A DNA stretch of 64,000 nt from a candidate division KSB1 bacterium (GCA_034506175.1 JAPDQB010000029.1:18859-82858), one strand, 5' to 3'. Shown: positions 9,096 through 18,271, counted from the first letter of the stretch. Made by a program: numbers and translations. The notes: a model not told the origin generated them from the letters alone.

Positions 9096-11444
9096 TCACA
9101 AATTCTCCGTGCTCCTCCGCAACGCCCGCGATCGCTCATAGAATTCAGCAAGCGTCAAGCTCTTCAGAAAAACCAGCCCCCGCGTGGCGCGAATGAGCGG
9201 ACTGGGATGCTCGTTGAAATATTCGCGGCCCAGGCAGATTTTGAGTGTGTGATATTGGTCGACTTGAATTTTCTGCGCCAGCTCGGAAAAGGGGCCGTCG
9301 TGTTCGTAACTCGGAAAAGAAGCGTCTTTTTGGGAAAGAAACGCATTCATGAAAGAATTTTCCATCACCGCAAACATGTTGAGCGAAACCGGGATGATGA
9401 TGTCGGCCTCCGAGGGATGATAGCGATACCACACGTTGCGATAGCCCCACACTTGAATATCCGATCTGCCCGATTCCTGCTCGTATAATCGCAGCGCTTC
9501 GGACATGACTTGCAAAACTTTGTAATGCGTGTCCGGCCCGCTGGCTTCGGGGTCGAGCGCCACGCTCACGATGTTGGGATTGACTTTGCGCAGCACTTCC
9601 AGCATCGGCAGCACGTCGCGCTCGATGGTCGGCGTTTCGGTGAAAATATCGCCCTTGTAAAAACCCAGGCGAGCGTGCATGACCGAGGCGGAATTGAAGC
9701 CAAAGTAACCCCACAGACAATCCGACTCCCACTCACGAATCATGCCCTTCAAGCGCTGAATATGCGGCAAATCCTTTTTGCCGGGATATTGCGTCTCGAA
9801 ATAATTCATCAGCTCGTCGATGCGGTGCTTGAGATTGTCGATGTTGTTGTCGTCAAAAATGAAAATCAAATTCCGCAGCAGGCGGCGGGCTTCGCCCTCT
9901 TCCTTGACCGAGCGGCGGTTCGCTGCAATGCCGTCGAGATATTGCCAGACGTCGCGGTTGCGGCCCTGCTCGTTCTCGGGATTGAAATAATCTTCATCGA
10001 CCAGTTTGTCAAACGCGCCGCGTTCGAGAAAGCTTTTCAAATTCTTCAACTGCCGGAACACGAGCTGATTGGTCACCGCCGTGAAGCCGCTGGTGAGGGT
10101 GATGAAGTAATGCTGATTGGAAGCATCGCGAATGTGCCGCACGATGAACGGCAAATACCCCAGCATGAGATCGTCGTGATGCGGCTCGGTGTGCAAGAAA
10201 ACCTGGTTTTGCAGCGTCTGCCGGCCGCGGTCGATTTTTTGAATCAAGCGCTGTTCGACTTTTTGCGTCATCACCTCGACGCCGGCGGCCGATTTACGCA
10301 GTAATTCCTGCGTCAAACGATTGCCGGCAAAATCTGCCGCCGTCAGGGCGCGAAGGCGCTGCCGCTTCTGAACCGCCAAATCGACGATGAGGCGTTCCAT
10401 CGTCTCGTCATCGATGGTATCGCTTTTCACCAAAATTTCGTGCTGGCGTTCGATGAGATACTTGGCCGCGCCCCGGGTGAGATAAAAACGCGCGTTGGGC
10501 AAATCGTGCAAAACCGTAGCGGGATGATGAATGTGTTTGTTCTCTTGAATGGCGGCCGTGACAATCGGCGCTTTGGCCTCGCCGGCGGCAATGATGATCG
10601 CCGTGCATTTCGGATTGAAAGTGATCGTCGCCAAACCGATGGTGATCACCAGGCGTTGCCGCGACACCTCGATGCCGCCGAGATCGGTTGCGGCCGCGGC
10701 CTGCGTTTCGTAATTCGTCGGCGTCAGTCGCGTCGTCGAGTAAAAATCCGAGCCTTGCACGTTGAAGCCGATGTGGCCGTCCGGGCCGATGCCGCCGAGA
10801 AAAAAACCGATGCCGCCCAGCCGGCGAATTTTCTCTTCATACTCCACGCACCACTGGTCGACTTGCTCCAAAACCTGTTTTTGCAGCCGCTCGTGCGAAT
10901 TTTTGCCGTAACGATAGCGCAGCGAAAGATCGACGATTTTGTCAGGCCAAATATCGTCCAAATCCTTTCCCTCGGGCAGGCCGATTTTGCTGCAATCAAT
11001 CAGCAAGGCCTTGGCGCGATCAAAGCCAAAGCTTTGCAGATAAAACATGTTGACGTAATAATAAAAACTGTTCTGCTGCTGCGGATGAATCGGATAAAAC
11101 TCGTCGATCTGCACGAAATGCAGGCTCTTCATGTCCGGCTTGATCGCGGGATCGATGCCGCCGGCTTCCAGCTCCTGGCGCGCTTTCGGGTCATCCCAAT
11201 GCCGCAAAAAATATTTCACCCATTTGATGAAATGCTCCGGCGTTTTGCCGGTGGGCAGCGACACCACGCCGCCGGAGTTTTGCTGCACCCATTCGATGAA
11301 CCGCAGCGCCGCCAACTTGCCGAGCGCCGGAAAATTATCCACGACGATGACGCCGATTTTTTCAGTGGGGGAATAGCGCAGCTTTTGGCCGGATTGCGCC
11401 AGCGCGAGCTGCTCGACTGGCGATGGGGTTTCGCGTGTGGGCAT
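9096..11444 (-). CDS. Glucosamine-6-phosphate deaminase fused to PIG-L/LmbE-type deacetylase
   Basis: The N-terminal 350 residues form a NagB-type isomerase-deaminase domain (SLPTGKTPEHF near 65; GIGPDGHIGFN near 218), converting glucosamine-6-phosphate to fructose-6-phosphate and ammonia. From about residue 415 a PIG-L/LmbE zinc deacetylase-like domain begins with the metal-binding PHHDD motif (HTEPHHDDLMLG). The long C-terminal part includes NPNIVSVALDPEASGPDTHYK. The same fusion is known in Bacteroidetes relatives. ATG at 11444 is preferred over the upstream in-frame GTG because GAGGAGTGAGG precedes it suitably. A plausible job is sequential deacetylation and deamination of amino sugars recovered from cell wall or chitin. 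Confidence 0.88.
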   Translation of the reverse strand: MPTRETPSPVEQLALAQSGQKLRYSPTEKIGVIVVDNFPALGKLAALRFIEWVQQNSGGVVSLPTGKTPEHFIKWVKYFLRHWDDPKARQELEAGGIDPAIKPDMKSLHFVQIDEFYPIHPQQQNSFYYYVNMFYLQSFGFDRAKALLIDCSKIGLPEGKDLDDIWPDKIVDLSLRYRYGKNSHERLQKQVLEQVDQWCVEYEEKIRRLGGIGFFLGGIGPDGHIGFNVQGSDFYSTTRLTPTNYETQAAAATDLGGIEVSRQRLVITIGLATITFNPKCTAIIIAAGEAKAPIVTAAIQENKHIHHPATVLHDLPNARFYLTRGAAKYLIERQHEILVKSDTIDDETMERLIVDLAVQKRQRLRALTAADFAGNRLTQELLRKSAAGVEVMTQKVEQRLIQKIDRGRQTLQNQVFLHTEPHHDDLMLGYLPFIVRHIRDASNQHYFITLTSGFTAVTNQLVFRQLKNLKSFLERGAFDKLVDEDYFNPENEQGRNRDVWQYLDGIAANRRSVKEEGEARRLLRNLIFIFDDNNIDNLKHRIDELMNYFETQYPGKKDLPHIQRLKGMIREWESDCLWGYFGFNSASVMHARLGFYKGDIFTETPTIERDVLPMLEVLRKVNPNIVSVALDPEASGPDTHYKVLQVMSEALRLYEQESGRSDIQVWGYRNVWYRYHPSEADIIIPVSLNMFAVMENSFMNAFLSQKDASFPSYEHDGPFSELAQKIQVDQYHTLKICLGREYFNEHPSPLIRATRGLVFLKSLTLAEFYERSRALRRSTENL

Positions 11445-11796
11445 AATCCTCACTCCTCAGGAGTATGTTCAGAGCAGTTGAAAAATCAACATGACGATAA
11501 GCCCGCTTCAACATCCCGATTTTGCATTCCATGCTCAAAATCATCATCACCTGGATTTCAACAGCTAAAGGAAAATTGGGGCTTGGCTATCGTATCCAAA
11601 ATTAAGGTAACAAAATATCCCAGGAGACTCAAGGAGAAAATTTTCTTTCCAGCGCGGCGGTTGAGTTACGGGTGGGTCGCACCAGCATCTGGCTCGCCGT
11701 CAAGATGATGCCTGCGCTGGATTTTCCACCGGTCGTTGGGAAATTGCAGGTGACTGGATTATGCCGTTTGGCGTTGTGCACTGAAATTTTATTGAT
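11445..11796. other. Intergenic region without a recognisable gene
   Basis: About 350 bases lie between the start of the NagB-PIG-L gene and the 3' end of homoserine kinase. No open frame resembles a protein, and I see no hairpin or clear promoter pair. The part next to 11444 holds the Shine-Dalgarno sequence of the NagB-PIG-L gene and presumably its promoter. Confidence 0.5.
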
Positions 11797-12702
11797 TCAC
11801 GTTAAAATTTGCGTGCCTCTTTTTGCAAATTTCAACACAATGGCCCTGCCGTTCAAGTGATGCAGTGACGCGGCTTTGGCCATCGCCGAGGCAATTTTCT
11901 TGGCGTTGCGTTTCAAGCCAATCGCCATGACCGTTGAGCCGGAGCCGCTCAGGAAAGCCGCCAAGGCGCCCTTTTCATAAGCCGCTGCAACCATGTCATC
12001 AAATCCTGGAATCAACGCCTTGCGATAAGGCTGATGCAACCAATCCCGGCTGCCGAATTTGAGCAAGGCAGGATTGCGTTTGGCGAAAGCAGCCACCAGC
12101 ACGGCGACGCGTTGGATATTGTGCACGGCTTCAACGCGTGGCAACACATCCGGCAAAACCTGCCGGGCCTCGTGCGTGGCAATTTCCAAATCCGGCACAA
12201 AGGCCGCTGCCACCCAATCTGCCGGCGGCAAAAAACGCTGCCACAGGACCTCGCCCTCCTCCACCCCGTTCACGGTTAATCCACCCAACAACGACGCCGA
12301 GGCATTTTCCGGATGGCCTTCAATTTCGTTGGCCAGATTGAGAATTTGCCGCCGTGAAAGTTTTTTTCCCAAAAGCAAATTTGCGCCAACCAGTCCCGCC
12401 ACAATCGCGGCGCCGCTCGAACCCAGCCCGCGCTTGAGGGGAATGGCATTGTGCATTTCAACTTGCAACGGTGGCGGCACGCAACCGATTTCACGGCAGG
12501 CGCGGCCAAAAGCCTGTTGCAGCAGATTGTTTTCCTCTTGTGCGATTATTGCCGCGCCTTCGCCGCGACCACGAATTTTTTGCTTTGATGCAGCGATGGT
12601 AAATTTTACCGTCAGCGGCAAATCAATCGCCAGGCCGAGTGCATCGAAACCGGCGCCGAGATTAGAAGTGGAAGCCGGAACGCGGAGGGTGATTGATTGC
12701 AT
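11797..12702 (-). CDS. thrB: Homoserine kinase
   Basis: A 301-residue GHMP-family kinase. The N-terminus VPASTSNLGAGFDALGLAI is diagnostic for homoserine kinase. The ATP-binding loop PLKRGLGSSGAAI (88-100) and the C-terminal FLSGSGSTVMAI glycine loop complete the fold. It phosphorylates homoserine on the way to threonine. No other threonine gene is adjacent, so it is not in a thrABC operon here. Confidence 0.95.
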   Translation of the reverse strand: MQSITLRVPASTSNLGAGFDALGLAIDLPLTVKFTIAASKQKIRGRGEGAAIIAQEENNLLQQAFGRACREIGCVPPPLQVEMHNAIPLKRGLGSSGAAIVAGLVGANLLLGKKLSRRQILNLANEIEGHPENASASLLGGLTVNGVEEGEVLWQRFLPPADWVAAAFVPDLEIATHEARQVLPDVLPRVEAVHNIQRVAVLVAAFAKRNPALLKFGSRDWLHQPYRKALIPGFDDMVAAAYEKGALAAFLSGSGSTVMAIGLKRNAKKIASAMAKAASLHHLNGRAIVLKFAKRGTQILT

Positions 12703-12765
12703 ATTTTCGGTGAAATCACTGCTGTTGAGTTTTCAAATTCTCCACTGTCTGCCCTTGCGAGAATA

Positions 12766-12834
12766 AGAGCCCATCCGAAAACCTCATTTTCGTCCTGAAA
12801 AATAAGGCTTTTTGCCGGTTTCCGGATAGGCTCT
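12766..12834. repeat. 69 bp element bounded by imperfect 18 bp inverted repeats
   Basis: The left arm AGAGCCCATCCGAAAACC (12766-12783) matches the reverse complement of the right arm GGTTTCCGGATAGGCTCT (12817-12834) at 16 of 18 positions. The terminal GAGCC.ATCCG.AAACC sequence resembles ends of several insertion-sequence families. With a 33 bp AT-rich interior it could be a miniature (non-autonomous) element or simply a long hairpin. Confidence 0.5.
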
Positions 12835-13166
12835 AAATATCGCCATTCCATGCCGTGAACGGGCTTGCCCGCGATAGCCTTGGCGGTACTTCAATATCCG
12901 CCAGAAAACTTCCTGCACAAATCTTCGTTCGCCTCGCAGGGCGACCGGTTTGCCGCACAAAATAATTGTCCAGCGCAGTGTGATGGTGCTCGAACCAAAT
13001 CCCGCGCTTGTCCGACTCGCCGTTGCGTACTTTGAACATGATCAGGTTGTCTGCCAACTCATTCACCGACGTTTCGTCTTTTTGTCGTTTGCCGGTTCAT
13101 TTATACAGAAGACAATGCGTGAAAAAGGTTACAAAACAAATGCTTATTTTGCAAGTCAAACAGTAT

Positions 13167-13195
13167 TTGCATTTTTTCAAAGACGGCCCTATATT
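13167..13195 (+). promoter_or_regulatory. Probable promoter of the DMT transporter gene
   Basis: TTGCAT (13167-13172) and TATATT (13190-13195) are 17 bases apart, leaving a leader of roughly 45 bases before the ATG at 13246. Confidence 0.55.
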
Positions 13196-13245
13196 TGAAG
13201 ACATGACGTCGACATCAAGCTCAAACATGTTGAAATAAAAAACCG

Positions 13246-14133
13246 ATGCCACAACGACGCCGCGCCATCATCTTCCTCGTCATCGCTTCTCTTCTGTGGA
13301 GCCTCGGCGGCCTGCTCATCAAATTAGTCAATTGGAACGCGTTGGCCGTTGCCGGCATGCGCAGCGCCATCGCGACGCTGGTTTTGTTGATTTATTTGGG
13401 GCGGCCCCGTTTCCATTGGTCGACGGCGCAAATCGGTGGCGCAGTCGCGTACACTTTTACGGTGATCTTGTTCGTGCTTGCCAACAAGCTCACCACGGCG
13501 GCCAACGCCATTTTGCTGCAATACTCAGCCCCGGTTTATGTGGCATTGTTCGGCGCCAAATTTTTGGGCGAAAAAACCAGATGGTTCGACTGGGTGACGG
13601 TTGTTATTGTACTTGGTGGCATGGCCCTGTTTTTCGCCGACGACCTGGCCGCCGGCAACTGGCTGGGAAATATCTGCGCCATGCTCAGCGCCGTCTCTTT
13701 TTCCTGGTTGGTGCTTTTATTGCGTAAACAAAAAGCCGGCTCGCCATTTGAATCGATTGTGCTCGGCAACCTCTTTGCCGGGCTGATTGGGCTGCCGTTT
13801 ATGTTTGAATCGATGCCGGATGCGAAAAGTTGGCTCGGCTTGATCCTGCTGGGGGTTTTTCAACTCGGCTTGTCTTACATTTTTTATGCCGCCGCTGTCA
13901 AACACGTTTCCGCTTTGGAAGCGGTTTTGATTCCCGTGCTCGAGCCGTTGCTCAATCCGATTTGGGTGCTTTTGCTCATCGGCGAAACCCCGGGATGGTG
14001 GGCTGGTGTTGGCGGCACGCTCGTGTTGCTTGCGGTAACGGGGCGGGGGATTCTCCAGTACAAAGTTAACCTTGCAGCTACGTCACTACCATCGCATAAT
14101 TCTTCTTCCTCACCCGCGCCAGCTTCTCACTAA
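13246..14133 (+). CDS. EamA/DMT-family permease
   Basis: A 295-residue protein with about ten hydrophobic helices in two homologous halves, as in EamA (RhaT/YdcZ-type) drug/metabolite transporters. The first half shows VNWNALAVAGMRSAIATLVLL and AANAILLQYSAPVYVALFG. The second ends SALEAVLIPVLEPLLNPIWVLLLIGE. These proteins export amino acids or small metabolites across the inner membrane; the substrate is unknown. The last ~18 codons (LAATSLPSHNSSSSPAPASH) overlap the 3' end of the convergent MinD-like gene by 56 bases and look like non-conserved read-on. Confidence 0.92.
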   Translation: MPQRRRAIIFLVIASLLWSLGGLLIKLVNWNALAVAGMRSAIATLVLLIYLGRPRFHWSTAQIGGAVAYTFTVILFVLANKLTTAANAILLQYSAPVYVALFGAKFLGEKTRWFDWVTVVIVLGGMALFFADDLAAGNWLGNICAMLSAVSFSWLVLLLRKQKAGSPFESIVLGNLFAGLIGLPFMFESMPDAKSWLGLILLGVFQLGLSYIFYAAAVKHVSALEAVLIPVLEPLLNPIWVLLLIGETPGWWAGVGGTLVLLAVTGRGILQYKVNLAATSLPSHNSSSSPAPASH

Positions 14134-15271
14134 ACTCCTCCTCCGGCATGCGGCACGGCAGGCCGCCTTCTTGCAGCGGGCAATTTCCCCACAGGGGGCA
14201 TTGCACCGAGCAAAGGCGGGTGACATCTTTGGCTTCGCCGGTTTTTTTGAGCAACGGTAAAATCACACGGGCGCCGGGGCGTTTATAGCGCACGTTTTCA
14301 CCGAGCAGATATTTGCGGATCATCGTCAAAAAGCGATGACGATTTAGCGACTCCGGCGCGAGAATATCATGCGGTCGCAGCTCGCGCACCGCCTGTGGAA
14401 TGCGCGGGTCGTAGCTCATGTAGCCCCAATAATCGAGCTTGATTTGCAGCAAATCCTGCGCGGCGATTTGGAGCGCCAGGCCTTCGCGCGTTTCCTCATA
14501 ATCAAACACACGATTGAGAATCAGCTTTGGCGAAAAATCATTGACCACCTTGAAAAAGCGCACTGCCTCGCGCCGGTCTTTGCGCATAATCGCCTCGCCG
14601 ATTTCAGTCAGCAACCTCCGGTCATTGGCGTGGCTCGGATCTTTGCAGCGGTCGAGCAAATTCTGCACGACAAATGAATTTACAAACTCACGGCGCAGCC
14701 GGCGAAAAATCGCGACTTTCAGAAAATTGTAACACTCCTGAATCGAAGTCGGCTCCGGATTGGCCACGACGATCGTGATATCGCCAACATTGAACAGATC
14801 GATTTCATTCAACGACATGCCGGCGCCAATGTCCACCACCACATAATCCGCCTCCAATTTGCGCAAATGTCGAATCATCTTCAGCTTTTCCCAATGCGCG
14901 ATATTCGCCAAGCCGACGACGCCGGGCGCGCCGCACACCAACTTGAGCCCCTCAATGGGCGCCGGCAGAGCGACTTCTTCGAGAGTTTTGACGTGGCGTT
15001 GAATAAAATCATGCAGCGTTTTGCTCGGCATGTACATGCCGAGCACGGTGTGCAGATTCGCGCCGCCCAGATCGGCGTCGACCAAAGTCACCCGCAAGCC
15101 CGACTCCGCCAGCGCCATCGACAAGCTGGCACAGATCATGGTTTTGCCAATGCCGCCTTTGCCGCCGGCAACGGTAATCACTCTGGCCGGCCCGCCCTGC
15201 AGGAAATTTTCCGTGGTTAGTGAAATCACCGTTTCTGTGGAATTGGCGTCGGTATCGTGATCCTGAATCAT
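14078..15271 (-). CDS. MinD/FlhG-type P-loop ATPase with Cys-rich C-terminus
   Basis: From the ATG at 15271 the protein has 397 residues. The deviant Walker A GGKGGIGKT lies at 36-44, followed by LVDADLGGANLHTVLGM and YVVVDIGAGMSLNEID, typical of the MinD/FlhG (YlxH) branch of the ParA/SIMIBI ATPases. These position cell-division or flagellar and related structures. Beyond the ATPase fold, a C-terminal extension contains LCSVQCPLWGNCPLQEGGLP followed by C, four cysteines that could bind metal or an Fe-S cluster. An in-frame TTG at 15418 would add 49 low-complexity residues; I prefer 15271, but neither start has a strong ribosome-binding site. It overlaps the convergent transporter by 56 bases. 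Confidence 0.85.
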   Translation of the reverse strand: MIQDHDTDANSTETVISLTTENFLQGGPARVITVAGGKGGIGKTMICASLSMALAESGLRVTLVDADLGGANLHTVLGMYMPSKTLHDFIQRHVKTLEEVALPAPIEGLKLVCGAPGVVGLANIAHWEKLKMIRHLRKLEADYVVVDIGAGMSLNEIDLFNVGDITIVVANPEPTSIQECYNFLKVAIFRRLRREFVNSFVVQNLLDRCKDPSHANDRRLLTEIGEAIMRKDRREAVRFFKVVNDFSPKLILNRVFDYEETREGLALQIAAQDLLQIKLDYWGYMSYDPRIPQAVRELRPHDILAPESLNRHRFLTMIRKYLLGENVRYKRPGARVILPLLKKTGEAKDVTRLCSVQCPLWGNCPLQEGGLPCRMPEEEFSEKLARVRKKNYAMVVT

Positions 15272-15644
15272 AAAATTTCTGTTTGCGAGCTTGCAGGCCT
15301 TTGCAGGCGCCGAGGGCTGAGCCCGTGGGGAATTTTTCGCGGACGTGAGCTCATCATTCGCGCACGTTGTGTCCGAACTATCATCTTGAGATACCCGCAA
15401 ACCTGAACGTTCGCGCAAACTTTTTCAAGACAGGAAGAGAAGATTTATGGCAGAAAGAGCTTCAGGCTTCATGGCGGGCGGCCAAGAGTGTTTTTGATGA
15501 AAACCAATAATTTTTCTGTCATTGCTTTCGAATTGTTTTACCCATCATTGCCCTGCCTTTCCGAAAAGTTAGGAGCAGTGGCAAGGTGTCGGCGCGAAGT
15601 TCTCACTGGTAAATGCGGCATTACAACCGAGCGTATCACCTCAG

Positions 15645-16648
15645 TTACAGATGGAGAGCAGCGTCATTCAGTAGAGCGGCTATCAATCTTTCGGCAAACT
15701 GCTCGAAGGGTTGGAGGTTTTTATCGAGCCGCAGCGCGGTGGTGAGAGAGTCAATCGCGGCGGAATAATCTTCGCTTAAAAGCGCAATGTAACCCAAAGC
15801 CTGTTCATCGTCACCATTGTCATAAAAACTCAGCGCTTGCGCCATTTCCGGCGAGCTGCCGCGAAATTCGTAGCGTTTTTCGAGAAGCTGGCGAAGCGGA
15901 AACGCCGCAAGCAAATTTTCATGAAATTGTTTTTTCGACGACGCCGCGCTTTCCGCCACCCCGTTTTTGTTAAGCTCTGCCGCGACCGAGGCGGTTTTGC
16001 TGCCGCTCCTGCCATGGCGACCGCGCCACGGTTGCAGCCATGGCCGCAATTGCGCCAGATGCGTTTCAATTTGTTCCCGGCTCAAATAGGCATACTCGCT
16101 GCTCGCGAGACGGGCGAGAATTTCCGTCACTTCGATGTCGGAGTTTTCACGCAAAATTGTCAACAAGGCTTGTTCTTCATTGGCGGTCAAGAAGCGGCTC
16201 TCCAACTCACAACCGCAGGCTTCCGGATGGGGCTTATCCAAAAGGTGCGCACAAATTCGAGCAGGCGCTGCCGGCCCCACACCTCGCCCGAGGCATTGCG
16301 CGCGGCCAGCAAACCATCGCTGTACAAAACCAGCAAGTCATTTTGCAGCAGCGCCACGCGTTCGCTTTTCAACACGCTGGGGCCGTTTATGGCTGCGCCG
16401 GCTTCCGAGGCGGAATCCCAGAAGCCGTTGGCTGGGAGATTGGTGTTCACCGACGCGCCAAACGGGGAACCGGAGGCATTCAACAAATAAACTTTACCGG
16501 AGGTTGGGCGGTAAATCAACATCGGCAAATGGCCGGCGCTGGCGAAATGCAGCAAGCGCTTATTCTGATCGAAAATCGAATACACGGCAGTGATGGCGCA
16601 GCCATTGGCGGTATTTTGCAGTTCGAAGAGGGCGGTTTGCGGGTCCCG
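15645..16648 (-). pseudogene. SpoIIE/PP2C-type phosphatase remnant, truncated and frameshifted
   Basis: Reading on the minus strand, the open frame from 16648 gives TANGCAITAVYSIFD and HFASAGHLPMLIYR, then NDLLVLYSDGLLAARNASGE and VWGRQRLLEFVR. This is the C-terminal half of a PP2C/SpoIIE serine phosphatase, with the conserved SAGHxP and YSDGL motifs. The N-terminal half is missing: a stop lies just upstream and no coding similarity continues. Near 16238-16245 the frame must shift by one base (about one C or T lost) to continue into a helical tail ending at 15645 (FLTANEEQALLTIL, and later EDYSAAIDSLTTALRLDK, which looks TPR-like). Such phosphatases act in partner-switching stress signalling; this copy is probably dead. 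Confidence 0.65.
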
Positions 16649-17005
16649 CTAACCAAGGCCGTGGTGGAAGCCACCTGGCGCGCCGCCCAGCTTATTGAAA
16701 GTTGACCGCCGGCAAGCAGTTCACACCACCGTCCAGGCGGTGGCTGTTGCCATTTATTTATTTTACCTGAATTTTACGTAGATAAGACCTGCCAATGACA
16801 ACGCGGTGCTTGCGATTTATTATATTGCAGGTAGAGGAAAAAACTTACTCCAGGCAAGCATAGTCATGTCACGCAATATCATCACGAAGGATGAAAACGC
16901 AGCGCAGACATCCTATTTGCTCTGTAATTGGTATGAGGTCATTTTTTACCTGATGTTTTTGTTTTGTACAAAAATCCAAAAGTTCAAACGATTTTAGGGA
17001 GGTGT
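16649..17005. other. Intergenic region before the export operon
   Basis: About 360 bases without a gene. A perfect small hairpin CCACCG-TCCAGG-CGGTGG lies near 16725-16742 but lacks a T-tract. The promoter of the downstream operon should lie here; the clearest AT-rich candidate is TATATT near 16820, without a convincing -35. A strong Shine-Dalgarno GGGAGG (16997-17002) precedes the first gene. Confidence 0.45.
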
Positions 17006-17638
17006 ATGATGGGCTTTGTGTTACGAGTTTTTAGTCTGGTGATAAGTATATTCTGCTTTTCAGCGACGCTGGTCTCGGCGCAAAAAACCTTTGTCGAGCC
17101 GGGCAGCAAAAAGTCCTTTCCTGCAGAAGTTTCTTTTTCTTTTGACGGAACTGACTACACGCTCATTGCCACCGGCGCTTCCGAGCTGAAAAGGACGCGC
17201 GAAGACAAGTCGCAAAGCTTGTTTACTCTGGCGCATTATATTCAAACACCGCCCACGGGATCGGCGCTGACCATTTATGACGCAATTCTCAAAAGCAACA
17301 GCGCCAAGCAGGTCACCATGAGTTTCAACGATGATATTGAGGCGGAAAAATTCGGGCGGATTTTTGCGCGATGGTTCCAGCGCGTCGGCACCACGGCGGA
17401 GTTGCAAAAAGTGAAGAAAAGCTACGACACGCTGATTGAAGCCATTTCGGGCGCGATTAAGGAGAATGATCAATACACGTTTCGCTGGCTGTCGCCCGGC
17501 AAGCTGATCGTGGCCGTTCCCGGCAAGCCGGTGAAGGTGATCAACGATGCGGCCTTTGCGCAATTGTTTTGGAAAGTGTGGCTGGGAGAATTGTCACCGC
17601 TTAAGCGCGTGGATTTGGTGCGGCTGATCACCTCTTAG
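17006..17638 (+). CDS. Chalcone isomerase-like (CHI-like) exported protein
   Basis: The ATG at 17006 is chosen because GGGAGG lies just upstream; a second ATG follows immediately. The protein (210 residues) begins with a signal peptide (FSLVISIFCFSATLVSAQ). It continues with ELKRTREDKSQSLFTLAHYI, then VTMSFNDDIEAEKFGRIFARWF, and ends PGKPVKVINDAAFAQLFWKV, WLGELSPL, the pattern of bacterial chalcone isomerase-like proteins. True chalcone isomerase activity is not implied; bacterial members are mostly uncharacterised periplasmic proteins. It is the first gene of a six-gene run ending in a MacAB-TolC-type exporter. Confidence 0.8.
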   Translation: MMGFVLRVFSLVISIFCFSATLVSAQKTFVEPGSKKSFPAEVSFSFDGTDYTLIATGASELKRTREDKSQSLFTLAHYIQTPPTGSALTIYDAILKSNSAKQVTMSFNDDIEAEKFGRIFARWFQRVGTTAELQKVKKSYDTLIEAISGAIKENDQYTFRWLSPGKLIVAVPGKPVKVINDAAFAQLFWKVWLGELSPLKRVDLVRLITS

Positions 17639-17689
17639 CCAAAAAAACTGAGATGGTAACTGAACGATTTTGAAATTTAGGAGCAGATC

Positions 17690-18271
17690 ATGAAAAAGTT
17701 TTTGTTCGAATTCACCTTGATTGCCGGCCTTTTGTTTTTGGCATGGGCGCCGCCTGGCCATTCGCAAAATCAGGTCGGGGCGAAGATTGATGTTTTCAAA
17801 ACGCTGAAAGTCGGGCAATGGGTTCAGCTCGAAGGGGTTCCGCAAAAGGATTTGTCGGTTCTGGCAACCGAGATCAAGTTTTTGACCGGTGATTTTCAAG
17901 ATGATGACTGGGAGGTTTTTGGCGAGGTGCGCGCCGTTTACCGCGAAAGAAAGGAGTTTCAAATTTTGGGCTTGAAAGTCAAGGTGGACGACAAAACAGG
18001 TTTTGAAACCAAGGAGACCGCCGGAAAATTCAAAAGTTTTAATGACCTGAAGGCCGGCATGCTGGTTGAAATTGAAGGATCGTATTTAAAAGACGGGACT
18101 TTTTTGGCCGAAGAAGTTCAGGATGAAACCAAAGGAAAGGCCGAAGAAGCCGGCACCGTGACTTTGGTCGGCAAGGTGGAGAAATTTGATCCGAACCAGC
18201 GGAAGATTACTGTGATGGGCATCACCTTTGCCATTACGGACAAGACCCAGGCCAAGTCCAAGATCAAGTAA
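17690..18271 (+). CDS. DUF5666-domain exported protein
   Basis: A 193-residue protein with an N-terminal signal peptide (LIAGLLFLAWAPPGHSQ). It contains repeated OB-like beta segments (VGQWVQLEGV, LKAGMLVEIEGSYLKDGTFLAEEV, TVTLVGKVEKFDPNQRKITV), the pattern of DUF5666. GGAGC precedes the start. It lies 51 bases after the CHI-like gene and 58 before the TolC gene, so it is probably part of the export operon. Function unknown; a periplasmic or outer-membrane accessory role is an inference from position. Confidence 0.8.
   Translation: MKKFLFEFTLIAGLLFLAWAPPGHSQNQVGAKIDVFKTLKVGQWVQLEGVPQKDLSVLATEIKFLTGDFQDDDWEVFGEVRAVYRERKEFQILGLKVKVDDKTGFETKETAGKFKSFNDLKAGMLVEIEGSYLKDGTFLAEEVQDETKGKAEEAGTVTLVGKVEKFDPNQRKITVMGITFAITDKTQAKSKIK

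Larger units (their letters stand above)
12703..13245. other. Intergenic region with an inverted-repeat element and a promoter
   Basis: Between divergent thrB and the DMT transporter there is no convincing gene. It contains a 69 bp element with imperfect terminal inverted repeats (12766-12834) and a promoter for the transporter (13167-13195). A 77-codon minus-strand open frame (12833-13066) has no recognisable family and no supporting ribosome-binding site. Confidence 0.5.

Noticed and set aside
10440..11708. Long plus-strand open frame (422 codons) opposite the NagB-PIG-L gene
   Set aside because: It is antisense to a well-supported gene; composition (Arg/His/Gln-rich) is that of a GC-rich shadow frame, and no family motif is present.
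12833..13066. 77-codon minus-strand frame between thrB and the DMT gene
   Set aside because: No ribosome-binding site, no recognisable family, and it begins next to the inverted-repeat element. It may be a transposon remnant, but I cannot support that.
16721..16742. Hairpin CCACCG/CGGTGG as a terminator
   Set aside because: No T-tract follows, and there is no upstream plus-strand gene to terminate.
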